DNA of 24,409 bases from contig JAMYWO010000460.1 of assembly GCA_024220525.1 (NCBI GenBank), positions 1-24,409 on the forward strand, given 5' to 3'. A model generated the notes under the pieces. The model was not told the DNA's origin. It worked only from the letters and a program-made list of their open reading frames with translations, and did not search any database. The position numbers and the translations under genes are program-made. The stretch is from Cochliopodium minus. Lineage: Eukaryota > Discosea > Himatismenida > Cochliopodiidae. Shown here piece by piece: positions 1 through 10,495 of this stretch; position 1 is the stretch's first letter; the number at the start of each line of letters is the position of its first letter.

Positions 1-160
1 AAATAAATTAAAATAAATTAAAATAAATTAAAATAAATTAAAATAAATTAAAATAAATTAAAACAAATTAAAATAAAAATTAAAATAAATAAAAATAAAA
101 AATTAAATTAAAATAAATTAAAAATGAAATGAAACATAATTACTTATTTTTTAAAAAAAG
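1..160. repeat. A/T tandem repeat, intron end
   Basis: The first 60 bases are six perfect copies of a 10-base unit (aaataaatta), which then decays into related A/T units up to about 120. A splice acceptor (AAAAAAAG) ends at 160 immediately before coding sequence, so the tract is the 3' part of an intron of the CPBP-type protease gene. The array starts at the window edge and its full length is unknown. Confidence 0.75.
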
Positions 161-912
161 CTTGGGTCGCTCACAGCACCTTCGAGGAACTCAACAAGAT
201 GTACTGGCTCAAGCAGATCGTAAAGGAGTCCAACGACATCAGGAGGGTCAACTTGCGCTTGCTCCTGAAAGCCATGTTTGTCTCCTCTTCTTTTTTTGTC
301 TTGTGGCACATAGGTAACAAAAAAATTATTTTTTATTTTTTTTAGTTTTATTTTTTATTTTTTAGTTTTATTTTTTTTAGTTTTATTTTTATTTTTTATT
401 TTTTTATTTTATTTTTATTTTATTTTTTTTTACATATTTTTTTTTTTTTAAAATTTAAGGCAACCCTGGCATCACTTTGCTTTCCCTTTTCAACCTCTTC
501 GTTCTTTCCAACATCAACTCTTTGTCTTGTATTTTGTTCAACAACTTTTGGGTATTTTTTTAATTTTTCATTTTTTTTTTTTAAAAAAACATTTTTTTTT
601 TAGTGCTCTGTTGTTACTCACACTTTCTGGAATTTTTTGATTGCCAATGTGTTGGATCTCAATTTGAGTGGTAAACAAAAAAAAAAAAAAAATCTTTAAA
701 TATTAATTGGAATTCATGTTTATTTCAATTTAAAAGGTTTGGTAAACAGTGAAAATTCTAAAGATTTTGGTTTTGAGGCTTCGGGTGACTGTACTTTAGT
801 CTCTTTGTCCTTTTTCTTCATTTTGTTCTTGTGTTTGATCTACAAGAGAGCCCAGTTCCGCTTTGGAGAGATCAACAATTTTTACACTGGAATAAATTAC
901 AAAGTTGTTTGA
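161..912 (+). CDS. CPBP-family intramembrane protease, C-terminal part
   Basis: Four exons close in frame: 161-313, 460-551, 604-670 and 737-912, ending at TGA. The product is hydrophobic and carries the second half of the CPBP (CAAX protease and bacteriocin-processing enzyme) signature. This is a serine-rich membrane segment ending FFVLWHIGNPG with the metal-ligand histidine, then THTFWNF, matching the conserved HxxxN motif, then an FGFEASGD segment before a last membrane helix, where relatives have a similar FG-E-S pattern. The first motif (EExxxR) would lie just upstream, outside the window. Known members are membrane metalloproteases that cut prenylated or other membrane substrates; the substrate here is unknown. 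The family call is from motif spacing only. The 5' end is missing because the window starts inside an intron. Confidence 0.55.
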
Positions 913-1120
913 AGATGTCGAGACATCTTTATTTATTGTTTAATTAAATGTTTATTAATTTATTTATGATATCTAACAAAGATCGTGAAAATACTTTGTA
1001 ATTCTAGAATACTGAATAGTATTCATTGATAACAAAAAAATCTAAATTGAAAAAAAAAAAAATGAAAAAATTTGGTTGAACCATAAAAAAAAAAGTTTAA
1101 TGGTAATAGTGTATCAATTA

Positions 1121-2883
1121 TTAATTCAATTTCTCTAACAATGAAGTGGATCCCCAACTCATGGCAGCACCGACAATACCTGCTTCGTTCATAAGTTCAG
1201 CAGGGACGATTTTAGTCTTTATAGAGAGGTGAGGGAAAAATTTTTTGTGTTTTTTGCAAACACCTGATGAAAAAAAAAACGTAAAAAAAAAAAAAGGTAA
1301 AAAAATAAAAAAATGTAAAAAAAAATTTTTTTTTGTTTACCTCCACCTACAATAAATAAAGAAGGGGAAAAGAGAAATTCCAAAGTTCTCAAAAACTCAT
1401 CAACTTTCTTGGCCCAAGTTTTGAAGGTCATGCCATCATCCCTTCTCTTTTTGTCGGAAGCTCTGTGTTCTGCATCTTTACCTCTAATGATCACAAAAAA
1501 TATTTTAATTTTTTCATTTCAACTTTTCATTTTTATTATTTATTTTATTTTTATTTTTATTTTTATTTTTATTTTTATTTTTATTTTTATTTTTATTTTT
1601 TTTTATTTTTTATTTTTTATTTTTTATTTTTATTTTTATTATTTATTTTATTTTATTTTATTTTTTATTTTTTATTTTATTTTTATTTTTATTATTTATT
1701 TTATTTATTTTTTATTTTTATTTTTTTATTTCACCTTATTTGCATGTGTCCGAGTTCGGTGTTAGGAACGAGGGTGTGGTCGATGAAAAGAGCGGAACCG
1801 ATTCCTGTTCCCAATGTGATGATGAAAGTGACTCCCTTCGCGTTTCTTCCTGCACCAAAGAACATTTCTCCGATACCAGCAGCATCAGCATCTTTAAAAA
1901 AATTAAAAAAAAAAAATGTTAAAAAAAAAATGTAAAAAAAAATTTCAAAAAAAAAAAAATTTCAATAAAAAATCAAAATTTTTTGTTCAAAAATTTTTTT
2001 TTTACCGTTCATCACTTTTGTTTCACAACCAGTTTTCTTTTTCAACTCTTTTTCGAGGTTGAAATCAACCCACGATTTGTCGAAGTTGGCTGCGGATTTG
2101 ATGACTCCACTAATGACAACACCTTTATTTCATAAAAAGAGTGAATTGAATGAAGTAATAATAAAAAAAACAAAAAAAAAAACAGATTATGAATGTAAAA
2201 TGAGGAGTTTCTTTTCTAATTAGTTTCTTATTATAACTTTTGAATTTAATTTTCAAATTTTTTTTTCCAAATGAAAATTTTTTTGTGAGAATTTTATTTG
2301 CGCCATATAATTTCATATATTTTAACGTAAGATACTATATAATTGATCCAAATTATTGGATCATTTGTATAAGTCGATTAATATTGATCCAATGATCATT
2401 TTTTACAAACAAATTTTCAATTTAATCTCCCCCGTCAATTTTGCAGCAAAAGATAATTATGATCGATTTTGTGAAAAAATCACGTATATATATTTGATTA
2501 ATGAAATTGTTTTGGATCATTACAACATATATAATTGATATGTGATAATTTTTCTGATTAATTAATAAGATCAGATAATCTATACTACTATATTTATATT
2601 TAGGCTCATAAAAATGAATTTTTACCAGGAAATGTAATTCCTATTTTTTTTCCTCTCCAATTGAAATGATCTACCAATTGTTCCAAGACCTTCATGCAAT
2701 TTTCTACAGTGGAAGGTTGAGGAGTTGGGATTCTGTGTTTTTGCGTGGCCATGTTTCCATTCTCCAAATTGACGAGGGCACCCTTCATCCCAGTGCCTCC
2801 TATATCAATTCCCAAGGCGATATATTCTTCAGGATTGGTCTTTGTGGTCTCAAAATTATCAAGATAAGCTTTTTCATGAAGGC
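1121..2883 (-). CDS. Polyphosphate glucokinase (ROK family)
   Basis: Five exons on the minus strand close in frame: 2883-2626, 2122-2006, 1891-1735, 1483-1341 and 1263-1121 (TAA). Recognisable motifs in order are: phosphate-binding IDIGGTGMKG; GITFPGVV; SAANFDKSW, typical of polyphosphate glucokinases; VMNDADAAG with the catalytic aspartate; TLGTGIGSALF; PNTELGH; GKDAEHRAS; FSPSLFIVGGG; and a C-terminal VPAELMNEAGIVGAA. The enzyme phosphorylates glucose to glucose-6-phosphate using polyphosphate and/or ATP, presumably in the cytosol. It covers nearly the full family length. The start is unresolved: the reading frame is open back to an acceptor at 2885-2884, but the ATG at 2877-2875 is one base out of frame. 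One extra A in the A5 run after that ATG would give a natural start (MKKAYL), so either a homopolymer error or an unseen 5' exon is likely. Four introns show it is a resident nuclear gene. Confidence 0.88.
1500..1734. repeat. (TTTTTA)n-type intron microsatellite
   Basis: A long run of attttt/atttt units fills the intron between glucokinase exons 3 and 4. It creates long false reading frames rich in Phe, Ile and Tyr on the plus strand. Similar runs occur at 320-440, 5230-5310, 6720-6800, 23155-23280 and 24290-24409. Confidence 0.9.
2123..2625 (-). other. Long intron of the glucokinase gene with atypical insert
   Basis: This 503-base intron is about twice the length of the next longest in its gene and much longer than most in the window. 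Unlike the others, its middle (about 2205-2600) is not simple homopolymer. It holds an inverted repeat (TGATCCAA, 4-base loop, TTGGATCA) at 2344-2363, with further TTGATCCAA and TTGGATCA copies near 2384 and 2512, and a plus-strand frame open from the ATG near 2390 to 2538 (48 codons). I do not recognise that peptide, and its longest version would begin at TTG, so I do not call it a gene. Confidence 0.5.
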
Positions 2884-3092
2884 CTAATATCAAAGGAGAA
2901 AACAATTAATTTAATATATTGCTGTCTATATTAATAAATTATCGCATTCAATTTTCCATATGATAAATGTATGCAAAATTTATCCTTTAAAGATGATTAT
3001 TATATTACCTCATATTTTGACTGTTATTTTTTATTTCATATTTATATTTTTTATATTTTATTTGATAGCTGTATTATTTAGGTAATATTTAT

Positions 3093-3560
3093 TTAAAGGA
3101 ATGGGGTAAAACTGCTATAAAGATCTCTTTCAAAATAATTTATTTTACCCGTTCTGAACGCAACAAGATTGGTTGCATTATTTTGGGAATCATGAGCAAC
3201 GCGAAGATGAACAAATTCCTTATTTCCAACATCCACCTTGATATAGTAAGTTGAAGTGACAACAATATTGGTGATATATTGAATAGGATTCCAGACTTGA
3301 AATTTTTTCTTGATTCCTGATTCGACTTTCTCACGAGAGAAATCTGCCAATTTCTTGACCAATTTTCCATTTTCTGAATCATCCACCTGATTGTATGCAT
3401 TATCTTGTTCGTTCTCTCCTTTTTCCTTCTCCAATTTTTCCTTGATTTTGATTTCTTTTAGTTCCTTCTTTTTCTCCTTGAGTTCTTTTTTTTTCTCCCT
3501 CTTGGAATTAGGAGTATCCTCCTTTTTGACCTCTTCCTTCTTCTCTTTTTCGTGTTGCAT
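3093..3560 (-). CDS. Cystatin/stefin-like protein with Lys/Glu-rich extension
   Basis: A single-exon frame of 155 residues starts behind a run of 11 A. Residues 1-75 are almost entirely Lys, Glu and other polar residues and should form a charged helix or coiled coil. Residues about 76-153 align without gaps to type-1 cystatins (stefins): a KKF-V start, then YYIKVDVGNKEFVHLRV, the most conserved stefin block, and a C-terminal GK...DL..F pattern. Stefins block papain-like cysteine proteases in the cytosol. There is no signal peptide, which fits. The inhibitory QxVxG loop, however, reads NIVVT (residues 98-102), so protease binding may be changed or lost. A possible GT donor at the C-terminus was not used because the unspliced tail fits the family better. 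Confidence 0.78.
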   Translation of the reverse strand: MQHEKEKKEEVKKEDTPNSKREKKKELKEKKKELKEIKIKEKLEKEKGENEQDNAYNQVDDSENGKLVKKLADFSREKVESGIKKKFQVWNPIQYITNIVVTSTYYIKVDVGNKEFVHLRVAHDSQNNATNLVAFRTGKINYFERDLYSSFTPFL

Positions 3561-3797
3561 TTTTTTTTTTTATTTAATTCTATACTCAATTCAACTTTCT
3601 TTATAACATCCATCAAAGGATGGTGTTCAAATGAACAAGTTTATTCATGAATTGTATATCATAATAAATAAAAAAAAAAAAATACATTGTTTATCATTTC
3701 CTCAACAATGAATGAAATCAATGGTTATTCATTAATCAAACTTATCACTTTATTTTTTTATTGAACCTAATTTTACAACAAAACATTAATTAAAAAG
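3561..3797. promoter_or_regulatory. Divergent promoter region, cystatin / RCC1 gene
   Basis: The spacer between two divergently transcribed genes holds A/T tracts next to the starts and two short inverted repeats: CATCC...GGATG at 3607-3622 and GTTCA-AA-TGAAC at 3625-3636. These are candidate protein-binding or hairpin sites only. The candidate first exon of the plus-strand gene (3708-3723) lies inside this spacer. Confidence 0.35.
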
Positions 3798-6700
3798 AGG
3801 ACACATATGAAAATAGAAGAGCATATTTTGCTGGAATTTTTTATTTATCAGCAACCAATGCCATTGAAAATTACAGTCAAAGTATCAAAGCAGCTCAACC
3901 CCAAAAGAAACATAAACAAATCTACAAAAAATCGTTGAATACGACAGATCTTGAGAAATTTGTCCAACCCACTTGTATAAAAGATAAAGACATCAAAAAT
4001 ATCGAGTGTGGATCAAATAATTGGATAGCAATCACAGGTATATCGTCTCGAGAAAAAATATTAATAAAATCTCAATCTTGAAAAAATTTCCAAACAAAAT
4101 TATTATTTTTGTTCGAAATTTTTTTCACTATAAAATTTGAAAAATAGATCAGATATATGTTATATATTCTTATCATCATATCATATCGATATGATATCGT
4201 TGAATAAAACGATAAAATCAAAAAAAATTTTTTTTAAAATTCCAAATTTTTGTGGCAGGTGATGGACAAATTTACACATATGGACCCAGCGAAATGAATT
4301 ATTTGTGTTTGGGGAAAGAGAATAAAACAGACAAATATAATTTATTGCCATTGAAGGGCGAAATATTCGATAAATGTTCGTGCGGTCCTTTCCATACGAT
4401 AGTATCAACAGAATCAAAGAAATTATATTCATGGGGATACAATGTAAATTGCTCCACATTGGGATTAAACGGCCCAGAGAACCGCAAAAAAACACAGAGC
4501 GGGAATTATACAAAGACAGGACAATTGGGACGTGAATTTGGCAAGAATGGTGCGATACCTGGACAGATCCCGATTGATTTGGATTCCAATGTCCTATCTG
4601 TCAATTGTGGAGCTAATTTCTCGATGGTCTTGACTGAAAAAGGGACCATTTATTCATGGGGATGTAATGATGAGAATCAGGTAAAAAAAAAAATTTGAAT
4701 ATTGAAATTTATTTCATCAACTTTGATATTTTGTCAAAAGGGGGAATTATAAATTCTATTTATTATTTTTTATTTTTTTTTATATTTATTATTTAAATTT
4801 CCAAGCTAAAAAAATTTGAAAACAAAAACCTTATTTTTTTTTAATTTTTATCATTTCCTAATTGATCTTTTTGAAATTTCAAATCAAAAAAAAAAAACCC
4901 CCAACCATCAAAGTTGGGAAGAGAAGGAGAAACGCAAACACCACTTCCCATTCCTTCCAACATGTTCTCTTCTAAAGTGATGAGGATTGCTTGTGGTGCT
5001 CACCATGTTCTAGCTAGAGTAGAAACAGGTGTGTATACATGGGGTTGGAATGAATTCAGTCAATGGTAAACTTTTAAATAACATATCTAAATATATTTCA
5101 TTTATTTTTTTTGTTCAATTTTTTTTTTTTTTTTATTTCAATAATTTATTTTCATTTGATTTATTTAAATTTTGTTCAATTTTTTTTTTGTTTATCATTT
5201 TATTAATTATATTTTTTATTTATCATTTTTTTTATTTATCATCATTTTTAATTATTTTCATTTTTTTTTTTATTTTTATTTTTATTTTATTTTTTTTTTT
5301 TATTTTTTGTTTGCTAATTTTATCTTTCAAACAAAGTGGCTTTTTGAATACCTCGACGGTCATACCAAAACCCTCCCTGCTAGACAAAGTGAGCAGCAGA
5401 AGAATCAGAGATATCTCCGCCGGTAACACTCACTCCATTGCAACCACTTACTCTGGTCGTGTTTTATCTTGGGGATCCAATGATTTTGGAGGTAAAAAAT
5501 TAATTGATTAGATTTTCTTTTATTTTAAATTTTTAACACAGTCTTTTTTTTATTTTATTTATTTATTTTGCGAAAATTAATTCAAATTTTTCTTCATTAT
5601 TGTTAATTTTTTTAATTTTTTTTTTTAGGTAATATAAAAGATCTTTTCTTTTCGGACAGTATAGCTCTACAATTCATTTCTATTGCTTTCTCGTTCAAAC
5701 TGAAAGACTACCTCAACAGATATATTTATCCAGTCATAGATAAATATTCCGAAGAGTTAAAAGATTTTTCCGAAACGGAAATGTACGAAAAAAAATTGAT
5801 CCAAATCTCCAAAGAAATCTTGGAAAGTGGATTATTTAACCTTGATAAATTAGATTCGTATAAAAAATTTTTTTTTATTTAAAAAATTTTTTATTTTTAT
5901 TTTTCCCGTTTTGAAATTTAAATTGATTTCATTTTTTTTTTCAAAAAAAAAGATCAATTCTTGGAATTCTAGTTTTCATTTGTAAAAAAATATCGGATAA
6001 ATTCGGGAACAAAACACCAAGTGAAATATTCACCCTGCAGCTCTTCTCCATCAAATTTCTGTTCAACTCGCTCTCAACCAACAACGACAACATCATCATC
6101 AACAAATCGAAATCTCTGCCAGGCAACTTTGTCTTCAGCAAAGAAAAAAACAATTTTTTCCACGACATTAACAATCTGAGTGCTGGTCCTATTCTCACCG
6201 GAAACCTCAATAACAGCGGAAGCGGAAGCGGAAGTAGTAGTGGCGGATCTCCGACTTTGAATATTGGTGATATGCAAGGCAGAAAAAAGTCCACAACTAA
6301 TCTTTTCTCTCCTAGAAAGTTAGATCTCCCCCCTTTGAAGAAGATCACTTCTGATTGGAAGTTTTCTCTTGAGAAGCTCGTTTTTTCCATGATTAATAAC
6401 AGAGCCCGCAACTCCCTTCAAAATCATAAATGGAGGGAGTTTGACAAGTTGTTCAAGAAAGTCGTCAAGAAAATCGATTTTCTAAACCGTTTTTTCAAAG
6501 TTGATTACCATGGTTTGGGTCCTATTCAGGATGTTGACTGGGATTTCCTTTTTTCAAAGTTTTATTCTTCCCTTGCTTCTGTCAATCCCAAGTCCTTCCT
6601 AAATTCCCAAGATTTTACCAAATATAACGATTTATTGAAAGTTTCGCTTGTTCCTGATGAACTCAAACATTTTTTACCATTTATACAACTTTCTAAAATA

Positions 6701-7108
6701 TTTAAGGTAAAATAACATTTTATTTTTATTTTTTATATTTTATTTTTATTTTTTTATTTTTTTATTTTTTATTTTTTATTTTTTTTATTTTTTTATTTTT
6801 TAGTTTAAATTTATTTCGAATTACTTTTAAATTATTCAACATTATTTTAGAAAAGTTTTGTTCTCAAATATTCCAGCCAAATTTTATCTTATTTGGAAGT
6901 AGATGAGTGGAAACACTTGGAAGTAGGCATTTGGATTTTTTCTCTCAAAGTGGACGAAATATTCAAAGTGATCAAAAATTTTCTCAAGCATGACATAATT
7001 GGTGCTTATTTGTCTGATTTGACTAGGAGCGATCTTTCTGAGATGGGATTGAACATAGGAAATCAAATACGTGTATTAAATTCAATCCAAAATCTCATAA
7101 AATTTTGA
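3708..7108 (+). CDS. RCC1-repeat / RasGAP-like / SAM-domain protein
   Basis: Exons: 3708-3723 (tentative), 3798-4037, 4259-4680, 4914-5065, 5337-5491, 5629-5857, 5953-6706 and 6851-7108 (TGA), about 741 residues. Residues about 10-328 are RCC1 beta-propeller blades (repeats such as ECGSNNWIAIT, YSWGCNDENQLG, ACGAHHVLA, YTWGWNEF, SAGNTHSIAT, LSWGSNDFG). Residues about 329-445 resemble the helical RasGAP fold: LFFSDSIALQF, YLNRYIYPVI and FSIKFLF align with LFR...S-A, YL...L.P.I and F..FFLR. Both key arginines are Phe here. A Ser/Gly/Asn-rich linker (about 475-490) leads to a helical region, then a C-terminal SAM domain (about 683-741; YLSDLTRSDLSEMGLNIGNQ). RCC1 propellers often bind GTPases or membranes, and SAM domains oligomerise. 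I infer a signalling scaffold. The RCC1 and SAM calls are strong, the GAP-like call moderate. The first exon uses a GTTATT donor and is uncertain. Confidence 0.8.
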
Positions 7109-7375
7109 AGGATGAAAATATAAATAAAAAATTTTTGTTATTTTTTTTTTTTATTTATTTTTTTTTTTTAATAATTTTTTAAATTTGAATAATTTAATTT
7201 ATATTAATTAAAATAAGCAAGTTTGCATCAATCTTTCTTTTTAAATTTAGAAAATCACAAATTCTGGAGCTACTTTGTCATCTATCTGATTTTATTTTAT
7301 TTTTATGAAATAAAAAGTTTTTTGAAAAAAGTTTTACTAAAGAAAAATAAAATTAAATTGAAAAAAAATTTTTTT

Positions 7376-9894
7376 TTAATAAAATTTCAATTCAGATTGA
7401 AAAGATGCTAATTTAAATCTCCAAACATCAATGGTAGGATATTGAGTCAAATTCCAATAACCTTTGGAGCACTTTGGAAAGAATTTTTCAGCACGTTTCA
7501 GGTAACCTGACTTCAAACCAAGAAAAGCTTCAACAGGCAAAGAATTCAAATTTTCAGGAGTGTTAACTACGAAAGATTTTTTATTACTCTTTTTGAGGTG
7601 TTCCATAACTCTCACATAAAACTTTGATGTTAAATCTGCTTTAATTGTCCAAGAAATCTTTGTATAACCTTTAAAAAATAAAAAAAAAAGAATAAATAAC
7701 AAAAAATAAATAAATAAAATTAAAATAAATTTAAAAATAAAAAATAAAAAAAATTAAATATAAAAATTATTTAATAAAAATTTAAAATTTTTTTTTTTTT
7801 TACCCATTGTGTAGATGACATTTGGTAATTCGGACATCATACACCCATAATAAACGAAATGTTGGGTAGGATTGTATTCTTTTCCATCTACATTAACTTT
7901 GATGTTGGAGGAGAAAGGAAAATTGGTGGTGAGATTGAAACCTGTTGCCAATATTATGAGATCTGCCTCCAATCTTTCTCCCGATTTCAGGAGTATTGAG
8001 TTTTCTTCTATTCTGTCGATTTGATCCGTGACTACTTGTAATTTCTTTTCTCTAATCTTTTTTTAAAATTAAAAAAAATGTTTAAAAAAATTTAAAAATA
8101 TAAAAAAAAAATTTAAAAAAATTTAATAATTAAATAAAAAGTAAACCAAAATTTTAATATATTTTAAAAAATTAAAAAATTTAAAAAGATCAAATATTAA
8201 AAAACAAAAACCATAATTCTTTAAAAAAAAAAATAAAAAAAAATTTATTTTTACATAATTAAAAATTGAATAAAATTTAATGAATAAAAATATAAAAATA
8301 AATTTAGAAAAAATACTTTTAAAAAAAAATTGAATTGTAAAAAATTTTTTATGTTTTACTTTCACAAAAAAGTCAGAGTCAGTAACTGCACAAACTCTTT
8401 CTTCCCATACATTATAACGAGGATTAAAATGTTTGTCAACATCATAACCCTCGGGAAGCTCCTTGATGTTTTCGCTACGAAAAAGATTGCGGAAAAATTT
8501 GGGGAAAAGAGAAGCCAAGTAGGCGATGATAAACATGAATAAAATGTTGAGAAATCGGGATATTCTTGATGCTATTTTCATTCCCACGTATTTTTTGAGA
8601 AACGAAAAAACCGTTGTTTTGTTGCTTTCTGATGAGTAATATCCTGGTGATCTTTGTAACTAAAAATTTTTTTTTAAAAAAAAAAAATAATTGAATGTAA
8701 AAAAAGAATTTAGATCATTTTAAAAAAATATTTTTAAATTATTTTATTTTTAATTATTTTTTTTTCGAAACAATTAAAAAGTTAAAAAATGAAAAATGAA
8801 AAATAAAATTTTGATTAAAAAAAAAATAAATAAATAAATAAATTAGTTTAAAATAAATAAGTTAAAGAAAATTTAATTTTAAATAAAAATAAATATTTTG
8901 ATTATTATTTGGGGTTTTATTAGATTTACCATTGTAACCATTTTTGAATCATCCGCTATTTCAGGACAGACGGTGACTGCGGTTGCACCACTTCCTATGA
9001 CTACTACTTTTTTGTTCTTGTAATCTTCGACATTAGGTTTCCAGTTATAACAATGCACTATTTTTCCCTTAAAATTTTCTAGTCCCTCAAAATTTGGTGA
9101 ATAGCCTTAAAATCAAATTTAAAAAAAAAAAATAAAAAAAATTTTAAAATAAAAAATAAAAAAATAAAATAAAAAATAAAAATTATGAGATAAAATTTTT
9201 TTATTTTACCTCCATCATACGAAAAATAACCAGTTGCATTAAATATGTATCTACATTTGAAAATTTCTCCCTTTTCAGTTTTCAAAGTCCATTTTTGTTC
9301 CTCAGAAGAAAAAGAAGCACTAACAACTTTACTGTTGAATCTGAAATTTGATTTTACTAACAAAAATAATTTTTTTAATAATTTTTTTATTTTTTGTTTT
9401 TTTTTTGCTTTTTATTATTTTATTTTTTGTTTTTTTTTTACTCCCTGCGTATGCTATTGCTTCTCCTAAATAATTCATTATTTCCTCTCCTTTTGCGTAC
9501 TTTTTCTCCTTTGTCCATGGATACCATTCAAATGCATAAGTGAACATATCTGAGTCAGATCTCACTCCTAATAACAACAAAGTAAAATAAAAACTTTAAA
9601 TTTATTTTTATAGTTAAAGTTTTTAAATTAAATGGTTTCAGTGAAATGATTTTTCAGTTTAATATATTTATCATTTTATCTTTTACCTGGAAAGTTAATT
9701 AACTTCCATGTTCCCCCAAATGAATCTGAGGCTTCCAATATTGCGAAATTTTGTTTTATATTGCTTTTCTTGAGATGATATCCAGCTGATATTCCACTCA
9801 CACCTTTTTAATTGATTATTTTTTTTTTTGAAGATATTGAAATCAAATAGCTCTTACCTCCTCCCAATATGATTGTATCAAATTCTTTATTCAT
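7376..9894 (-). CDS. Flavin-containing / Baeyer-Villiger-type monooxygenase
   Basis: Eight exons close in frame: 9894-9858, 9803-9687, 9567-9442, 9356-9210, 9105-8930, 8659-8360, 8056-7804 and 7668-7376 (TAA), giving 482 residues, the usual family size. Motifs: FAD-binding GGGVSG at residues 11-16; SFGGTW; a fingerprint FKGKIVHCYNW at 154-164 (FxGxxxHxxxW); NADPH-binding GSGATA at 180-185; GYDVDKHFNPRYNVWEER, typical of class B monooxygenases; and LEADLIILATGF at about 330-341. The enzyme would use NADPH and O2 to oxygenate a carbonyl, sulfur or nitrogen substrate that cannot be predicted. The fingerprint has Cys where Thr is usual, and Lys where Pro or Asp often follows the Trp. The start ATG follows 24 A. 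There is no clear membrane anchor at the ends. All seven introns are short and A/T-rich. Confidence 0.9.
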
Positions 9895-10495
9895 TTTTTT
9901 TTTTTTTTTTTTTTTTGGGATTTTTTTTTATTTTTTTTTTTAATTAAATAATGCTTTCAAAAGAGATTTTTTTTTTTAATCTAAGTTTCATTTCATCTTT
10001 AATCACTTTTGAAAGCTTGCTCATATATTTACAGAATCTTCAACCTAAATTTTTCATTATATCATTTAAATTTGAGTTAACAAAATTAAAGAAACTTAAT
10101 TTTAACATTCTTTAATTCTAAATGAACTTTTGATAAATATTTAGTCTTTACTTTTGGCAATAAAAAATTGTTTAATTAGAATTCTCTTTTTTGCTTATTC
10201 CTTTTTGGAAACAAAATTTTGAAAAAGAATAGTTTTGAAACTATTTACTGCTTTAATTTTTCAGTTGTTATCAATCACAAGATATCTAGATTTTCTTTTC
10301 CTGTTTTCCTGTTAATCAGGGCTCCTTTCTCCCAGTGTTAAATTTCTCTTCTTTGTTTAAAAATTCAATTTAATTATCAAAACTCGATAAAATGAAATGC
10401 GCAAAGTTGATCTTAAAGAAAAGAAAAAGATAAAGAAAAAGAACAAAGAATTAAACAGTTTTAAATTTGATTGCAATAAAATTTAAAAAAAAAAA
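9895..10495. promoter_or_regulatory. Divergent intergenic region, monooxygenase / RCC1 gene
   Basis: These 601 bases separate two divergent start codons. Both starts are preceded by A runs read in the direction of transcription (24 A before the monooxygenase ATG, 11 A before the RCC1 gene ATG). The middle is less monotonous than the introns and includes a perfect inverted repeat (AATAGTTT-TG-AAACTATT, 10228-10245). I found no convincing coding frame, tRNA or known motif here. Confidence 0.45.

Noticed and set aside
1409-1935. Two plus-strand frames of 118 and 156 codons made of Phe/Ile/Tyr
   Set aside because: They are translations of the (TTTTTA)n intron tract and of the antisense of glucokinase exons; no natural protein composition.
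2125-2316. Minus-strand 63-codon frame (MKLYGANK...)
   Set aside because: It lies wholly inside the glucokinase intron, is Lys/Phe-biased and shows no motif.
3093-3150. C-terminal intron in the cystatin gene
   Set aside because: A GTAAAA donor is present, but the only acceptor makes a 34-base intron and removes the conserved GK...DL..F end.
5941-6411. Minus-strand 156-codon frame
   Set aside because: It is antisense to the long exon of the RCC1/GAP-like/SAM gene, whose plus-strand frame continues across exons; composition of the antisense is Leu-rich shadow coding.
8123-8587. Extended minus-strand frame with Phe/Lys-rich tail
   Set aside because: The 5' part is monooxygenase exon 6; the tail is read-through of the following intron past its GTAAAA donor.
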